From: Solibacillus silvestris_B
Lineage (GTDB): Bacteria; Bacillota; Bacilli; Bacillales_A; Planococcaceae
Direction: 5' to 3'
NCBI RefSeq assembly: GCF_051967575.1
Contig: NZ_JBQCJW010000059.1
Location: forward strand, 1 to 7,990
DNA: 7,990 nt
Shown here: positions 1-5,998 of the stretch, in pieces
Layout: each line of letters opens with the position of its first letter
Numbering within the stretch: position 1 is the stretch's first letter
The notes under the pieces: model-generated
What the model was told of the DNA's origin: nothing
What the model saw: the letters and a program-made list of their open reading frames with translations, nothing else
Databases searched by the model: none
Position numbers and translations under genes: made by a program

Positions 1-117
1 ACTAGCGGGAGGTATTGTGGGTAGAAAGTGTTCAGTTCTATCAAGCGGAAACTGTCCATTTTAGTTTAGCAGTTACACCAGTCTTTTAAAATTCAAAATG
101 CTAATTTAGATTCACAT

Positions 118-450
118 TTGTTTACCAAAAATTTTTTTGTAACAGATGAGGTAGTTGGTCTTTTAATAGATATGAATAAAACTATTATTGATACGATTAA
201 GGAAAGTATTATTTTGACTTTTGAATGGATCGGACCAAATGGAACATATTATATTACTGATAAATTTTTAACTGTAGATATACTTCGAGGTTCATCTAAA
301 ATAAAGCATGGGCTTAGAATTGATTCAAGTACAATGGCACAAGGAAAATGGACTGTGAGAATACTAGTTAATAATGTATTGAATCATGAATCTGTATTTT
401 TTGTTCAAAGTATGACATATAAAAAGCCCTATAGTTTGAAGGTGCAATAA
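118..450 (+). CDS. Small hypothetical protein, probably the truncated C-terminal part of a larger Ig-like protein
   Basis: This frame gives 110 residues from a TTG codon and is open back to about position 70, just after an in-frame TAG at 67-69. There is no ATG start and no purine-rich ribosome site before the TTG, so the start is doubtful. The residues run as alternating hydrophobic strands and end in a GKWTVRILVNN...ESVFFV stretch. That 'G-x-W-x-V...F-x-V' finish is typical of the last strands of bacterial Ig-like or beta-sandwich domains; this is a fold impression, not an identification. No signal peptide or membrane segment is visible. A terminator follows 50 bp after the stop, so the 3' end looks natural and the 5' end looks lost. 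It is either a gene remnant or a small gene with a weak start. Function unknown. Confidence 0.4.
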   Translation: MFTKNFFVTDEVVGLLIDMNKTIIDTIKESIILTFEWIGPNGTYYITDKFLTVDILRGSSKIKHGLRIDSSTMAQGKWTVRILVNNVLNHESVFFVQSMTYKKPYSLKVQ

Positions 451-499
451 TAGTTAAATTATGCAGTACAATTACATTTTTTCAGCATATATTTAAAAT

Positions 500-547
500 G
501 AAAACTCCTCTTCGTTAATTGATAGAAAACGAGAGGGGTTTTCATTT
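500..547 (+). terminator. Intrinsic terminator after the first small gene
   Basis: The arm at 500-516 (GAAAACTCCTCTTCGTT) pairs with 528-543 (AACGAGAGGGGTTTTC) with one bulge and one wobble, around an 11-nt loop. The 3' arm runs into TTTTC-ATTTT. It ends transcription from the left before the next gene. The A-rich 5' side could also let it work on the other strand, but no minus-strand gene reads into it. Confidence 0.8.
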
Positions 548-570
548 TATCTGAATTAGATAAAATGTTT

Positions 571-576
571 TATAAT
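571..576 (+). promoter_or_regulatory. Probable -10 box for the 615 gene
   Basis: A perfect TATAAT lies 39 bp before the TTG start and downstream of the preceding terminator. The region 17-18 bp upstream has no good -35 box. The predicted start of transcription falls close to a perfect 12-bp palindrome, AATAAGCTTATT (581-592), which could be a regulator site or chance in AT-rich DNA. Confidence 0.45.
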
Positions 577-614
577 CAAGAATAAGCTTATTATAAAAGG
601 AGAGTCATAATAGT

Positions 615-1151
615 TTGAAAAAGTATCTAATTATATTAATATTCATTATTTTATTTATAGCTCTTATATTTTATATTATAGAGAAAAATTACAATATCGA
701 ATTAAATGAAAATGAAATTGCAAATAGCATTCAAAATAGACTAGGGGAAGAGCCAGACATTTCCTTGATTGAAAAATATATTATTTCAAATTCAAATACA
801 CAAATTATTGTTTTTGAGTATAGTAAAAAAAATGGCTATGCACTTTTTAAAAAAAATTATTTTAACAATAAGTTAAAGCTTGTATCTTTAAATAAAAATC
901 TTGTAGATGAATATATAGATATTATCTATACAAATAAGGGGAATTATATCATTTTAAGTGGTAATTATAATGAAAAAATAGACAGTTTTTTAGTAAAAGA
1001 AGGGGATAGTGAATATTTATTTAAAGTCGAAAATATTGCTATGGAATTCGGTAATTTATATATTACACTCGAAACTATTCCGAGAAGTATTACTAAAAAA
1101 ATGCTTGAAAATCCAATATTTTATAATGAGAATAATGAGCAAATTTATTGA
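615..1151 (+). CDS. Hypothetical membrane-anchored protein, 178 aa
   Basis: The TTG start is supported by a strong ribosome site, AAAGGAGAG at 596-604, about ten bases upstream; no ATG lies nearby in frame. Residues 1-3 are MKK and residues 4-22 form one very hydrophobic helix (LIILIFIILFIALIFYII). There is no lipobox cysteine, so this is probably an uncleaved N-terminal anchor with the rest outside the membrane. The remaining ~155 residues are rich in Asn, Lys, Ile and Tyr and look like a small alpha/beta domain. I see no catalytic motif and do not recognise the family. The gene stands alone: terminator before it, own promoter, terminator after it. Its base composition is markedly more AT-rich than the protease and flagellin genes, which may reflect foreign origin. 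An overlapping frame at 1009-1245 is a shadow. Confidence 0.75.
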   Translation: MKKYLIILIFIILFIALIFYIIEKNYNIELNENEIANSIQNRLGEEPDISLIEKYIISNSNTQIIVFEYSKKNGYALFKKNYFNNKLKLVSLNKNLVDEYIDIIYTNKGNYIILSGNYNEKIDSFLVKEGDSEYLFKVENIAMEFGNLYITLETIPRSITKKMLENPIFYNENNEQIY

Positions 1152-1392
1152 GAAAAACTATGAAAGCTTGTATTCGATTCAACAGGTAAGACTACTATAT
1201 AAAAATTATTTCGATTACTTGAACTTCAGTAAATTCGATATGTGAAATAGCGTAAGCTCCCATGTTATGTTGACCTTAAAAAGCCTTTTTAGAACAAATT
1301 TGCTAGCAGTGGCACTTGAAGAATTTATGGATAAATACTCCGATGAATAAATAATCGACTGAAATTTGGTCGATGCCAATGTAATTTAAACA
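1152..1392. other. Gene-free tail between the 615 gene and its terminator
   Basis: No convincing gene is visible. A 27-codon frame at 1267-1350 (ATG to TAA, ending in EEFMDKYSDE) has no ribosome site and could be a leftover of a larger gene. A perfect 6-bp hairpin, ATCGAC/GTCGAT (1354-1359 with 1369-1374), lies just before the terminator. Confidence 0.4.
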
Positions 1393-1434
1393 ACAAAAAC
1401 CCAATATACTTAAAATACATTGGGTTTTGTTTGT
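1393..1434 (+). terminator. Intrinsic terminator next to the inserted element
   Basis: AAAACCCAAT-A-TA (from 1396) pairs with TA-CATTGGGTTTT (to 1428) around a short A-rich loop, followed by the T-rich run TTTTGTTTGTT. It probably ends the 615 transcript. The T-rich tail includes the left copy of the 7-bp direct repeat flanking the mobile element, so the element sits immediately 3' of a terminator stem. Confidence 0.75.
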
Positions 1435-1435
1435 T
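1429..1435 (+). repeat. Left copy of putative 7-bp target-site duplication
   Basis: GTTTGTT lies directly against the left inverted repeat; the same seven bases follow the right inverted repeat at 1769-1775. Low sequence complexity (TTTG units) makes a chance match possible, but both copies abut the repeat ends exactly. Confidence 0.6.
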
Positions 1436-1442
1436 TGATTAC

Positions 1443-1509
1443 TGCCACGACTTTTTACCACCAAATGACAAGGTATTTACCACACAGCGCCAACCTATGT
1501 GCCAGCACG
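1443..1509 (+). repeat. Left subterminal array, three ~22-bp units
   Basis: Units begin at 1443, 1466 and 1488 (lengths 23, 22 and 22), each of the form TGCCA/TGACA/CGCCA, then five to six variable bases, then TTTACCA or GTGCCA. A fourth degenerate copy may follow (AAATTACCA, near 1512-1520). They point inward on the plus strand, with the first one overlapping the inverted repeat. Likely transposase-binding sites. Confidence 0.65.
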
Positions 1510-1563
1510 CTAAAATTACCATATATCCTTGATAATTCTAGGGAAACTTAAGTGGCTTGACAT

Positions 1564-1675
1564 AGAGCCTCTGCGGGCATGGTTCTTGTGCCAGAGAACC
1601 TGCTGAATGCATGCTGGCTCTGCCGAATGAGGCTACCACGCCCGCCGCTCGATATAAAGCCCGGCTCCGAACGAG
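1564..1675. other. GC-rich, self-complementary core of the element
   Basis: This stretch is clearly richer in G+C than its surroundings and has many complementary segments: GGTTCT/AGAACC (1581-1586 with 1595-1600, 8-nt loop), AGCCTC/GAGGCT (1566-1571 with 1629-1634), GCGGGC/GCCCGC (1573-1578 with 1640-1645) and CTCG/CGAG (1648-1651 with 1672-1675). The second and third pairs interleave as in a pseudoknot, but GAGCC can also pair with GGCTC at 1616-1620, so the fold is not settled. It may encode a structured RNA or be a DNA-level cargo remnant. I do not recognise an RNA family. Confidence 0.35.
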
Positions 1676-1761
1676 TAATGGTAAATCTGTTGGCACACAC
1701 TGGTACACTTCTTGGCAACTGCCGGTACAAAAGATGGCAAGGGTGGTACATTTGGTTGGCA
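1674..1761 (-). repeat. Right subterminal array, four exact-period 22-bp units
   Basis: Units at 1674-1695, 1696-1717, 1718-1739 and 1740-1761 repeat with an exact 22-bp period. Read on the minus strand each is TGCCA, about five variable bases, then TGTACC or TTTACC, then variable bases. They are in opposite orientation to the left array, so both arrays point inward. The outermost unit is continuous with the terminal inverted repeat. Confidence 0.75.
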
Positions 1762-1768
1762 GTAATCA

Positions 1769-1775
1769 GTTTGTT
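1769..1775 (+). repeat. Right copy of putative 7-bp target-site duplication
   Basis: GTTTGTT directly follows the right inverted repeat and equals 1429-1435. Removing the element plus one copy would rejoin the terminator tail to the sequence continuing with TAATCC. Confidence 0.6.
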
Positions 1776-1838
1776 TAATCCATTTCTTAAAAAAACTTAA
1801 AGTAACATAACGGATTAAATTAAACAGTATACAAATTG

Positions 1839-1885
1839 TAACCCAGTCTCTTCTTAAAATTTAATGAGAGACACTGGGTTTTTTT
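1839..1885 (+). terminator. Intrinsic terminator upstream of the protease gene
   Basis: AACCCAGTCTCT (1840-1851) pairs with AGAGA-CACTGGGTT (1866-1880) with a 2-nt bulge and a ~14-nt loop, followed by seven or more T. It lies 55 bp before the protease start and insulates it from transcription coming from the left. The next bases up to the protease hold no strong promoter that I can defend. Confidence 0.8.
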
Positions 1886-1939
1886 GATGTTATGATTTTC
1901 TGTATAGGAAAAATGAAATTGAAAAGATGAGGTAAGAAC

Positions 1940-3940
1940 ATGCGGAAAATACTAGTTTGTGGCATTGTGCTTTTAGTAATATTGACATTGCAACCATTAT
2001 CGCTCAAAGAAGCTTTTGCTTCGAATTTGGAATCGAATGTCATAGTAAAATATATGTCAGAGCCGAGTAAACAAATCATCATTGAAAATGCGGAATCTGT
2101 CATAGAGGAATTTGAACACTTGCCGCTGATAAACATTAAAATGACAAATGAGCGATTACAATTTTTAAAAGATCAAGGGCATATTGAATTTTATGAAGAA
2201 AATCAAACTTTTACTATCCAACATCAATTTAAAGTAGCAAACTTGTCTTCCGTTGAATTGGAGCGCTGGAATATAAAAGCGATGAATATACATAACAGTT
2301 GGAATGAAGGCTATACGGGAAAAGGCGTGAAAATCGCAATTATTGATTCGGGTGTGGCAAATCATCCGGACCTTACGCTTGCGGGCGGTGTATCATTTAT
2401 CGGTGACAGCTATGATGATGACCACGGGCACGGCACACATGTTGCGGGGATTATTGCAGCGAAGCATAACGGTGTCGGAGTAGCGGGAATTGCGCCAAAT
2501 GCCGAAGTATATGCAGTGAAAGCGATAAAAAAAGATGGCCTTGGTGAAGTCGGGACAGTATTGCAGGCAATTGACTGGGCAATCGAAAATAAAATGGACA
2601 TTATTAATTTAAGCTTTGGCGATTTGGAATATGCGCCATCATTACATGAAGGCATTAAAAAGGCGGCTGAACATGGCATAATTATTGTAGCGGCAAGTGG
2701 CAATGAAGGAAACGACAGTGGCACGGGGAATACTATTAATTATCCTGCCCGCCATGAAGAGGCTATATCTGTAGCAGCGGTTAATCGTCATTTTAAGCGT
2801 TCTTCGTTTAGCGGGACGGGGGATGCGAATGATTTCGCGGCACCGGGTGAAGAAATTTACAGCACTTATTTAAATGGGCAATATGCAACATACAATGGCA
2901 CTTCTATGGCCACGCCCCATATTGCAGGTTTGCTTGCATTGCTGATGGAGCAATATCCATATGCGGAGGCAGCGGAGTTGCGTGATGGTTTGCGTTATAT
3001 TGCGGAAGATTTAGGGGAAGCTGGATTTGACGCTTTGTATGGTCATGGATTTCCTAAATTCCAATCCCCGAATGGGCAAATTGTTGATGAGCTTCTAAAT
3101 AGCGGATTATCTTCGGAAGCATTGCACGAAAAAATCGAGAAAATGCCAAGCACGATTGAAAAATTGGCATTAAAAAATGAATGGAATAAAACACAGCAAA
3201 CAGTCATTCAGGAAATTGATCAAATATTGGCGGACTTTATGAAAAATCCCACTGAACAGCGCCATACCCAATTAACAGAACTATTGGCGAAAATGGCTTC
3301 GGCAGATGTTAAAGTAGAGAAGCAAAAGGAAATCGATGCGGCCATTTCGGCATTGTTGGAGCCTGCTGCAAATGCTGTAAACATATTCAGCAAAAACAAA
3401 ACCGTTTATAATTACAAAAAGGCTGATGCAGAGCTGGAAAAATTGCCGGCTTTAAAGGCAAAGCAAGAGCTGGAATCGGCGCTAAATGAAGCGTTGCAAG
3501 AATTTGCAGAAAAAGCCATTCAAAGTTTGGCGCAATATGAAAAACAGCCAACAAAAGATCATTATAATTACGCCAATTTTTCAATTAATAACTTGCCGGA
3601 TTCTTCTATAAAGTCGGATCTGCTGGAAAAGTTAAATAAGAAAGTGCAAGCTGCAGTAAAGCAGGCGACAACAAATATTGCTGCTTATGAGAAAGTGCAG
3701 ACGCTGAAAAACTATAATAGTGCTGCGAAGACGATTCAATTAATATTTGATGAGAAACAGCGTGAACAGCTCGAAAAAAGAATTAAAAAAACAGTTGACA
3801 ACAATTTGGCAAAGGCAAAATTGCGTGCCGCAAATTATGAAAAGAAAAAAACAAAGGCAAACCATGAATTGGCGATGAAGCTTGTACGAGAGTTGCCGAA
3901 CGGGAAAGACAAAGAGCAATTGCTGAAAAGATTGAAATAA
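1940..3940 (+). CDS. Secreted subtilisin-like (S8) serine protease with C-terminal helical repeats
   Basis: Encodes 666 aa; the ATG follows a TGAGGT-type ribosome site (1928-1933) at about seven bases. Residues 1-27 are a Sec signal peptide (basic start, LVCGIVLLVIL core, likely cut after AFA). Residues ~30-95 look like an I9-type inhibitory propeptide with NVIVKYM at its start. The S8 domain (~115-375) has an intact catalytic set: Asp136 in IIDSG, His164 in HGTHVAG, oxyanion Asn255 in AASGNEG and Ser322 in GTSMATPH. It should therefore be an active endopeptidase outside the cell. Residues ~425-666 form about five imperfect ~50-residue helical repeats rich in Lys, Glu, Ala and Gln, with a recurring YEK...T...Y motif. 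There is no LPXTG, SLH or other known anchor; the tail might bind the cell wall or S-layer, but this is inference. Terminator follows at once. Monocistronic. Confidence 0.95.
   Translation: MRKILVCGIVLLVILTLQPLSLKEAFASNLESNVIVKYMSEPSKQIIIENAESVIEEFEHLPLINIKMTNERLQFLKDQGHIEFYEENQTFTIQHQFKVANLSSVELERWNIKAMNIHNSWNEGYTGKGVKIAIIDSGVANHPDLTLAGGVSFIGDSYDDDHGHGTHVAGIIAAKHNGVGVAGIAPNAEVYAVKAIKKDGLGEVGTVLQAIDWAIENKMDIINLSFGDLEYAPSLHEGIKKAAEHGIIIVAASGNEGNDSGTGNTINYPARHEEAISVAAVNRHFKRSSFSGTGDANDFAAPGEEIYSTYLNGQYATYNGTSMATPHIAGLLALLMEQYPYAEAAELRDGLRYIAEDLGEAGFDALYGHGFPKFQSPNGQIVDELLNSGLSSEALHEKIEKMPSTIEKLALKNEWNKTQQTVIQEIDQILADFMKNPTEQRHTQLTELLAKMASADVKVEKQKEIDAAISALLEPAANAVNIFSKNKTVYNYKKADAELEKLPALKAKQELESALNEALQEFAEKAIQSLAQYEKQPTKDHYNYANFSINNLPDSSIKSDLLEKLNKKVQAAVKQATTNIAAYEKVQTLKNYNSAAKTIQLIFDEKQREQLEKRIKKTVDNNLAKAKLRAANYEKKKTKANHELAMKLVRELPNGKDKEQLLKRLK
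3212..3937 (+). repeat. Protein-level ~50-residue repeats in the protease tail
   Basis: Approximate units in the protein are 425-472, 473-522, 523-573, 574-623 and 624-666. Units 3 to 5 share 'A...YEK..T..(N/H)Y/E..A' near the start and a Leu-rich second helix ending in L-x-K-x-(L/V/I). The last unit is shorter by about seven residues. Divergence is high, so these are old duplications and not a recent tandem expansion. Confidence 0.6.
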
Positions 3941-3956
3941 GCGTTTTCCAATATCA

Positions 3957-4002
3957 AAATCCAGCTCCTTGTGAAAGTCAGCAGGGAAGTCTGGATTTTT
4001 TC
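3957..4002 (+). terminator. Intrinsic terminator after the protease gene
   Basis: AAATCCAG (3957-3964) pairs with CTGGATTT (3991-3998), followed by a run of T to about 4000. A further imperfect stem forms inside (CTCCTT with AGGGAAG). It lies 17 bp after the protease stop. Confidence 0.75.
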
Positions 4003-4141
4003 TATTGGCAGAGCTTTTGGTTAGATGTGCGAGGGGAATGTCGAAATTTATATTTTGCAGGATAAGCGTAGGGAAAAGCTTCGAGCAAAAAGCAGATTAT
4101 ATATAATTGTGTAAAAAGGAAAAATCAAATCCATTCCTAAA

Positions 4142-4219
4142 ATGATTTATTGTGCAACTAAATATGAAATAGGAGATTTTGTAGAATTTGAGGATTATCA
4201 TGCTGAAATTAAGGATTAA
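4142..4219 (+). CDS. Possible 25-aa small protein or truncated N-terminus
   Basis: An ATG-to-TAA frame whose sequence looks protein-like: it contains YEIGDFVEFEDYHAEIKD at its end. 'GD-x-V-x-F-x-x-x-x-A-x-I' is the sort of start seen in small beta-barrel proteins, so this may be the N-terminus of a longer gene cut by a stop. The nearest AAAAGGA is about 18 bases upstream, too far for an efficient ribosome site. Could equally be chance. Confidence 0.2.
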   Translation: MIYCATKYEIGDFVEFEDYHAEIKD

Positions 4220-4352
4220 AATTGCAAGTAAGGATAATATCATACCACGTGAGGATTAAGAAAACGCTGCTGACGATTATCCAATGCATAGCGACGATCA
4301 TCTTTTCCCAAGCAAGCCGACTGAGCGCTTTATGCAAGAAAGTGAGGATTAA
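4200..4352 (+). pseudogene. Coding-like stretch interrupted by a stop
   Basis: One frame opens with ATG at 4200 (preceded by GAGG at 4190-4193), runs 19 codons to a TAA at 4257-4259, then continues in the same frame for 30 codons to a TAA at 4350-4352. The second part contains DDYPMHSDDHLFPSKPTERF, which reads like a real acidic, Pro/His-containing protein segment and not like random AT-rich translation. Both parts end in Glu-Asp-stop. It may be the remains of a small acidic protein gene; no family recognised. Confidence 0.25.
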
Positions 4353-4428
4353 ATTAATGGAGACATCCATTTTCTTCAATGCCTCACCCCCCAATGCAAA
4401 AAGGGAAAACAGCGCAATGAAGGAGAGA

Positions 4429-4465
4429 GCTATCTGTTTGCATTTACTCCTTGCAAACAAATAGC
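4429..4465. repeat. 14-bp stem-loop between convergent genes
   Basis: GCTATCTGTTTGCA (4429-4442) and TGCAAACAAATAGC (4452-4465) form an inverted repeat with a 9-nt loop. The single mismatch is C-A on the plus strand but a G-U wobble in minus-strand RNA, so the RNA hairpin is complete in the flagellin direction. No proper U-run follows on that side. It could still slow polymerase or protect the 3' end of the flagellin mRNA, whose stop lies 86 bp upstream of it. Confidence 0.5.
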
Positions 4466-4550
4466 GCCTTCTTATAATTAGCCAGCTTGAAATGAATAAC
4501 AAAGCTGCTTAGCTCTAACAGCGACACATTTAATGGCAATTTTATTGAAC

Positions 4551-5969
4551 CTATTTAAGCACTTGTAAAATGCTTTGGCTCATTTGATTAATCTGGGCCA
4601 TCATGGATTGGGATGATTGGAGCAGTACTTGATTTTTATGAAGCTTTGTCATTTCTTTTGCCATATCTGCATCGCGTAGTTGAGATTCGGCGGCAATTAA
4701 ATTTTCTTCCGTATTTTTAACGTTATTGTACGCATGCTCCATCCGATTTGAAAGCGCTCCATAAATTGAGCGGCGTTCGGCAAGTATTTTATTGGCAATG
4801 TCGACACGGCGCAAACCTTCCATTGTCATATCGTATGAGTCTGTAACATCTATACTGTTAATGCCGATCGCTACGGCACGATTATCATACAGCGGGATAG
4901 TGATTTGTTGGCCTCCGTTTGCACCTGCATGGATGATCAGATCTTTTTGGATTGTATGTTCGACATTTGAATTTTTTATAATTTCATCCGCTAAATTTGG
5001 TGTAAGGTTTTCTGAAATATCGCTTGAAGATTCAGGGACTAAGATATCCGTAGCATATTCTCCAAAATGCTGATTGTAATAGTTCCAATTATTAAATCCG
5101 CGATTATTAATACCTAAAACATATACTTGGGCATTCGCCTGGTCCACTTGATTTTTCAAAGCTGTATTATCAAGATCTGTCCCTTCTGTTTGAGTATCTG
5201 TTAAAATAACAAAAACTTTTTGGCTAACAGATCGCAAATTCAGGGAATTGGAAGTGCCAGATAAAATATCCGATAAAATTTGCTCGGGATTTGTAGAGCC
5301 GCCTGTTGCAATATGATTATTTTTTAAATGTTCCTTCACTTGTTCGATATCATTCGTGGCAGGTAAATCACGATTGCTATGTACAACACTTGTGCTTGCG
5401 ATTCGCACATCACCAACCGTATTCATCTTTTCGGAAAAAGTTGATAAACCTTGAGTCACCATTCGAATATCTGTAGCCATAGTGGAAGAATCGTCAATTA
5501 GGAAAACGATATCGAATTTAGTTTTACTTACATTGGAATTCGTTTTCATATCTTCGGGGATCAATGTTTTTATCGTATTGAATTCCGTCCCATTTGCAAT
5601 ATCATCAATACCGCGCTTTAAAGCTTCGATTTCTTGCTGGATTAGTTGTCGATCTTCAGGAGTATTTGTATCATTTGCCGCCTGAATAATCAGTTCGCGT
5701 ATACGTACTAAATTCGGGTTTTGAATTTGGCCCAAACCCCCTTCAGTCGTATTAATTAAAGATATGCCGTCCTGAATATTTTCTCCGGCTTGGTTTAAAC
5801 CCCGAATTTGCCCGCGCATTTTTTCGCTGATGCTTAAACCTGCTGCATCATCGGCAGCTACATTGATTTTATAGCCTGATGATAATTTATTTAAAGTTTT
5901 ATTTAATTCTGAATTTATGTGGTTATAACGGTTTTGCGTGAACAATGAATTATTTGACTGAATCTGCAT
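4551..5969 (-). CDS. Flagellin with a von Willebrand factor A domain replacing the variable region
   Basis: Encodes 472 aa, against about 270-310 for typical short Bacillales flagellins. Residues 1-~138 are the conserved N-terminal D0/D1 helices: LNKTLNKLSSGYKINVAADD, then AGLSISEKMRGQIRGLNQA, and IRELIIQAANDTNTPEDR. Residues ~340-472 return to D1/D0, with GANGGQQITIPL, LAERRSIYGALSNRMEHAYNN, and ILQVLK at the end. Between them (~152-335) sits a VWA domain: FDIVFLIDDSSTM supplies the DxSxS-like MIDAS (Asp159, Ser161, Thr163), GGSTNPE the threonine (Thr226) and VILTDTQTEG the aspartate (Asp258). The domain is in frame and complete. Known: flagellin ends polymerise, while the middle faces outward. 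Inference: the filament displays a metal-dependent binding domain. Ribosome site AGAGGAGA at 5975-5982. No other flagellar gene is next to it; this may be a second, specialised flagellin. Confidence 0.95.
   Translation of the reverse strand: MQIQSNNSLFTQNRYNHINSELNKTLNKLSSGYKINVAADDAAGLSISEKMRGQIRGLNQAGENIQDGISLINTTEGGLGQIQNPNLVRIRELIIQAANDTNTPEDRQLIQQEIEALKRGIDDIANGTEFNTIKTLIPEDMKTNSNVSKTKFDIVFLIDDSSTMATDIRMVTQGLSTFSEKMNTVGDVRIASTSVVHSNRDLPATNDIEQVKEHLKNNHIATGGSTNPEQILSDILSGTSNSLNLRSVSQKVFVILTDTQTEGTDLDNTALKNQVDQANAQVYVLGINNRGFNNWNYYNQHFGEYATDILVPESSSDISENLTPNLADEIIKNSNVEHTIQKDLIIHAGANGGQQITIPLYDNRAVAIGINSIDVTDSYDMTMEGLRRVDIANKILAERRSIYGALSNRMEHAYNNVKNTEENLIAAESQLRDADMAKEMTKLHKNQVLLQSSQSMMAQINQMSQSILQVLK
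4965..5516 (-). other. VWA domain-coding segment inside the flagellin gene
   Basis: Approximate span of the inserted module (residues ~152-335). It begins with a beta strand running into the MIDAS (KFDIVFLIDDSSTMATDIRM), includes two more strand-helix units (VRIASTSVV; KVFVILTDTQ; AQVYVLGINN) and closes with a helix before the flagellin C-terminal part resumes. The order matches a Rossmann-type VWA fold. Boundaries are by eye. Confidence 0.85.
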
Positions 5970-5998
5970 AGGAATCTCCTCTAATCAATAATGGTAAT

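Larger units (their letters stand above)
1436..1768. mobile_element. 333-bp non-autonomous (MITE-like) element with 22-bp subterminal repeat arrays
   Basis: The ends are a perfect 12-bp inverted repeat: TGATTACTGCCA at 1436-1447 and TGGCAGTAATCA at 1757-1768, with outer TG...CA dinucleotides. A 7-bp direct repeat, GTTTGTT, flanks it on both sides. Inside, tandem 22-bp units face each other from the two ends. The middle is GC-rich and unlike the surrounding AT-rich DNA. No frame inside looks like a protein: both ~70-codon frames lack ribosome sites and cross element boundaries or arrays. Inverted ends, a short target duplication and multiple transposase-sized sites without a transposase fit a miniature element mobilised in trans. 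Known parallel: Tn7 carries several 22-bp TnsB sites at each end, and Tn552-type elements make 6-7 bp duplications. Assignment to that group is inference; I cannot name the partner transposase. Confidence 0.75.
4003..4550. other. Intergenic region without a convincing gene
   Basis: About 550 bp between the convergent protease and flagellin genes. The long frames on both strands here (4222-4464 plus, 4209-4502 minus) cross a stem-loop, lack ribosome sites and encode no recognisable domain, so I do not call them. What is visible: a 25-codon frame, a coding-like stretch interrupted by stops, five AGGAT words between 4191 and 4349, and the stem-loop at 4429-4465. Confidence 0.5.

Noticed and set aside
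1009..1245. Plus-strand frame of 78 codons overlapping the end of the 615 gene.
   Set aside because: Out-of-frame shadow in AT-rich DNA without a ribosome site.
1735..1750. AAGGGTGGTAC resembles the T-box riboswitch antiterminator motif.
   Set aside because: It is part of the exact 22-bp repeat array, the motif lacks the following CGCG, no specifier stem is visible and the downstream gene is a protease.
1674..1761. Tandem 22-bp units considered as a CRISPR array.
   Set aside because: Only 11-12 positions per unit are conserved, units abut without separate spacers, and a mirrored array exists at the other end of the element; no cas gene is present.
1548..1800. Open frames of about 70 codons on both strands inside the element.
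   Set aside because: They run through repeat arrays and across the element boundary, lack ribosome sites and give no recognisable protein.
4209..4502. Hydrophobic 97-codon minus-strand frame that could look like a membrane protein.
   Set aside because: It is the complement of a stretch that looks coding on the plus strand, crosses the 14-bp hairpin and has no ribosome site.
4475..4520. CAGCTT/AAGCTG pairing considered as a flagellin terminator.
   Set aside because: Only six pairs with a 12-nt loop and no T-run in the minus direction.
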